DNA of 6,791 bases, taken from positions 1-6,791 of the forward strand of contig CAMEUH010000132.1 of assembly GCA_945938055.1 (NCBI GenBank), in the 5' to 3' direction. The notes below the pieces were generated by a model. It searched no databases. It had not been told where the DNA came from and saw nothing but the letters and a program-made list of their open reading frames with translations. Shown piece by piece: positions 5,835 through 6,791 of this stretch. This DNA comes from an uncultured Eubacteriaceae bacterium. Its GTDB lineage: Bacteria; Bacillota; Clostridia; Lachnospirales; Lachnospiraceae. Position 1 is the stretch's first letter; every line of letters begins with the position of its first letter. The position numbers and the translations under genes are program-made.

Positions 5835-5840
5835 GAGGGG
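5834..5840 (+). promoter_or_regulatory. Ribosome binding site overlapping the upstream stop codon
   Basis: GGAGGGG begins on the last base of the repeat protein's TAG stop and lies five bases before the TTG at 5846. No promoter is visible in the 11-base gap, so the two genes are probably translated in a coupled manner. The in-frame GTG at 5840 is too close to the site to be used, and the first in-frame ATG (5900) has no comparable site. Confidence 0.7.
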
Positions 5841-5845
5841 TGTAC

Positions 5846-6791
5846 TTGGGCGGTATCTATGAAAATGACAAATTTAAATTATTCGTGGAAGACGATGATA
5901 TGAGCGCAAGGCTGATGCTGGCTCCATCCGACAAGGATACAGTATATACAGAAGAAATGGTACTCTCTTTTCTTCTTGCAAATGGAATTAAAATGGGAGT
6001 CGATAAGGATAAGCTGAATCAATATATTGCACAGGCATGTTATTATGAGGAATTTGTTGTGGCACAGGGAAAAATCCCTGTGGATGGGGAAAATGGCCAT
6101 TATGAAATGAAGTTTGATACGTCCTCTGAGATTAAGCCCAATATCCGGGAGGATGGTTCGGTTGATTATTTGAATACGAAACTCTTCGAAGAAATTAATG
6201 TTGGGGACGTCATTGCCGTTTATATTCCTGCAACCAGCGGAACATTTGGCTTTACCGTCCGGGGAAAATTCCTGACTCCGAAGAAAGGAAGAGAGCTTTC
6301 CCCGTTAAAGGGCAGAGGTTTTGAACTTTCGGAAGACGGAAAAACTTATATTTCTAACATGAAGGGAAAAATCGAATACAAATATGGAGAAATTAATATA
6401 TCGGAAGTATATGACTTTATGGGAGACTTAGATCATACCCATAGTCATATACGGTTCTCAGGCGATGTCAGGGTACATGGGGACGTGGCGGGAGGCATGA
6501 TTATTGATGCACTGGGAAATGTGGAGATTGACGGACATGTAGAAGGGGCGGTTATTCGTTCCGGTAAGAATATTGTACTGAAAAAAGGTGTACAGGGAGC
6601 CGGTAGGGCGAATATTGAAGCCAAAGGAAACGTTTACGGTCAGTTTTTTGAAGATTCCACAATTTCTGCGGGAGAAAATATCGAGGTAAATTATCTTTTG
6701 AATTGTAGTACATATGCCCGCGGTAAGGTTAATGTAAGAGGAAGACAGGGAGTTATTCTGGGTGGAATAACGCATGGTCTGTTTGGAGTCG
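5846..6791 (+). CDS. FapA / DUF342 family protein, 3' truncated by window edge
   Basis: The reading frame is open to the end of the window, giving the first 315 residues; family members usually have about 450-650. Residues 1 to about 190 match the N-terminal FapA region: a short helical domain (35-70), then beta-rich sequence with IPATSGTFGFTVRG and NMKGKIEYKYGEINIS. From about 200 there is a repetitive beta-helix-like stretch (SGDVRVHGDV, GNVEIDGHVEGAVI, GKNIVLKKGV, AKGNVYGQFF), reminiscent of polymer-forming bactofilins. FapA was named for a flagellar assembly role, but many copies occur in non-motile Clostridia and the function there is unknown. The start is a TTG at 5846, chosen because the strong GGAGGGG site sits five bases before it. 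Coupling to the 26-residue repeat gene suggests the two products act together. No stop, frameshift or missing region is seen in the visible part. Confidence 0.88.
   Translation, partial: MGGIYENDKFKLFVEDDDMSARLMLAPSDKDTVYTEEMVLSFLLANGIKMGVDKDKLNQYIAQACYYEEFVVAQGKIPVDGENGHYEMKFDTSSEIKPNIREDGSVDYLNTKLFEEINVGDVIAVYIPATSGTFGFTVRGKFLTPKKGRELSPLKGRGFELSEDGKTYISNMKGKIEYKYGEINISEVYDFMGDLDHTHSHIRFSGDVRVHGDVAGGMIIDALGNVEIDGHVEGAVIRSGKNIVLKKGVQGAGRANIEAKGNVYGQFFEDSTISAGENIEVNYLLNCSTYARGKVNVRGRQGVILGGITHGLFGV

Noticed and set aside
6458..6775. A 105-codon minus-strand frame inside the FapA gene
   Set aside because: It is antisense to the clear FapA/DUF342 reading frame, with no supporting signals.

Overview
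The window most resembles a low-to-moderate GC member of the Clostridia, probably Lachnospiraceae. The support is a PadR / DUF1700 / DUF4097 gene triad, an iron-sulfur DinG-type helicase with an N-terminal RecB-like nuclease domain, a FapA (DUF342) protein, strong AGGAGG-type ribosome binding sites and AT-rich sigma-A promoters. This placement is inferred from gene families and style, not from a marker gene. All genes that can be supported are on the + strand.

Layout. Bases 1-459 hold no gene. They contain a 275-bp foldback element (75-349) whose outer 51 bp on each side are a perfect inverted repeat. Its arms continue, imperfectly, to about 87-89 bp, and its tip can fold into a three-way junction of two hairpins. 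Each arm carries a G-quadruplex motif, on opposite strands. A consensus promoter (400-428) follows, overlapped by a 15-bp perfect palindrome, the likely operator of the first gene. Bases 460-2426 are a tightly packed operon: a PadR-family repressor, a DUF1700/HAAS membrane protein (ATGA overlap) and an exported DUF4097 protein with a ladder of nine T/S-S-N motifs. A hairpin terminator (2431-2480) closes this operon.

Bases 2482-4909 hold a near-perfect promoter and a 782-residue PD-(D/E)XK nuclease plus XPD/DinG-like Fe-S helicase fusion. The promoter position argues that translation starts at the ATG at 2561, not at the upstream GTG. After a 58-bp gap with an extended -10 promoter come a 288-residue protein built almost wholly of a 26-residue repeat (4968-5834) and, coupled to it by a ribosome binding site over its stop codon, a TTG-started FapA/DUF342 gene that runs off the right edge.

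How the genes may work together. The first operon looks like a self-regulated cell-envelope module: the PadR protein would shut off its own promoter, and the DUF1700 and DUF4097 proteins would act at the membrane and outside it. The helicase-nuclease is an independent DNA repair or processing gene. The repeat protein and FapA look co-translated, which suggests a shared but unknown role. The least explained items are the foldback element and the 26-residue repeat protein.
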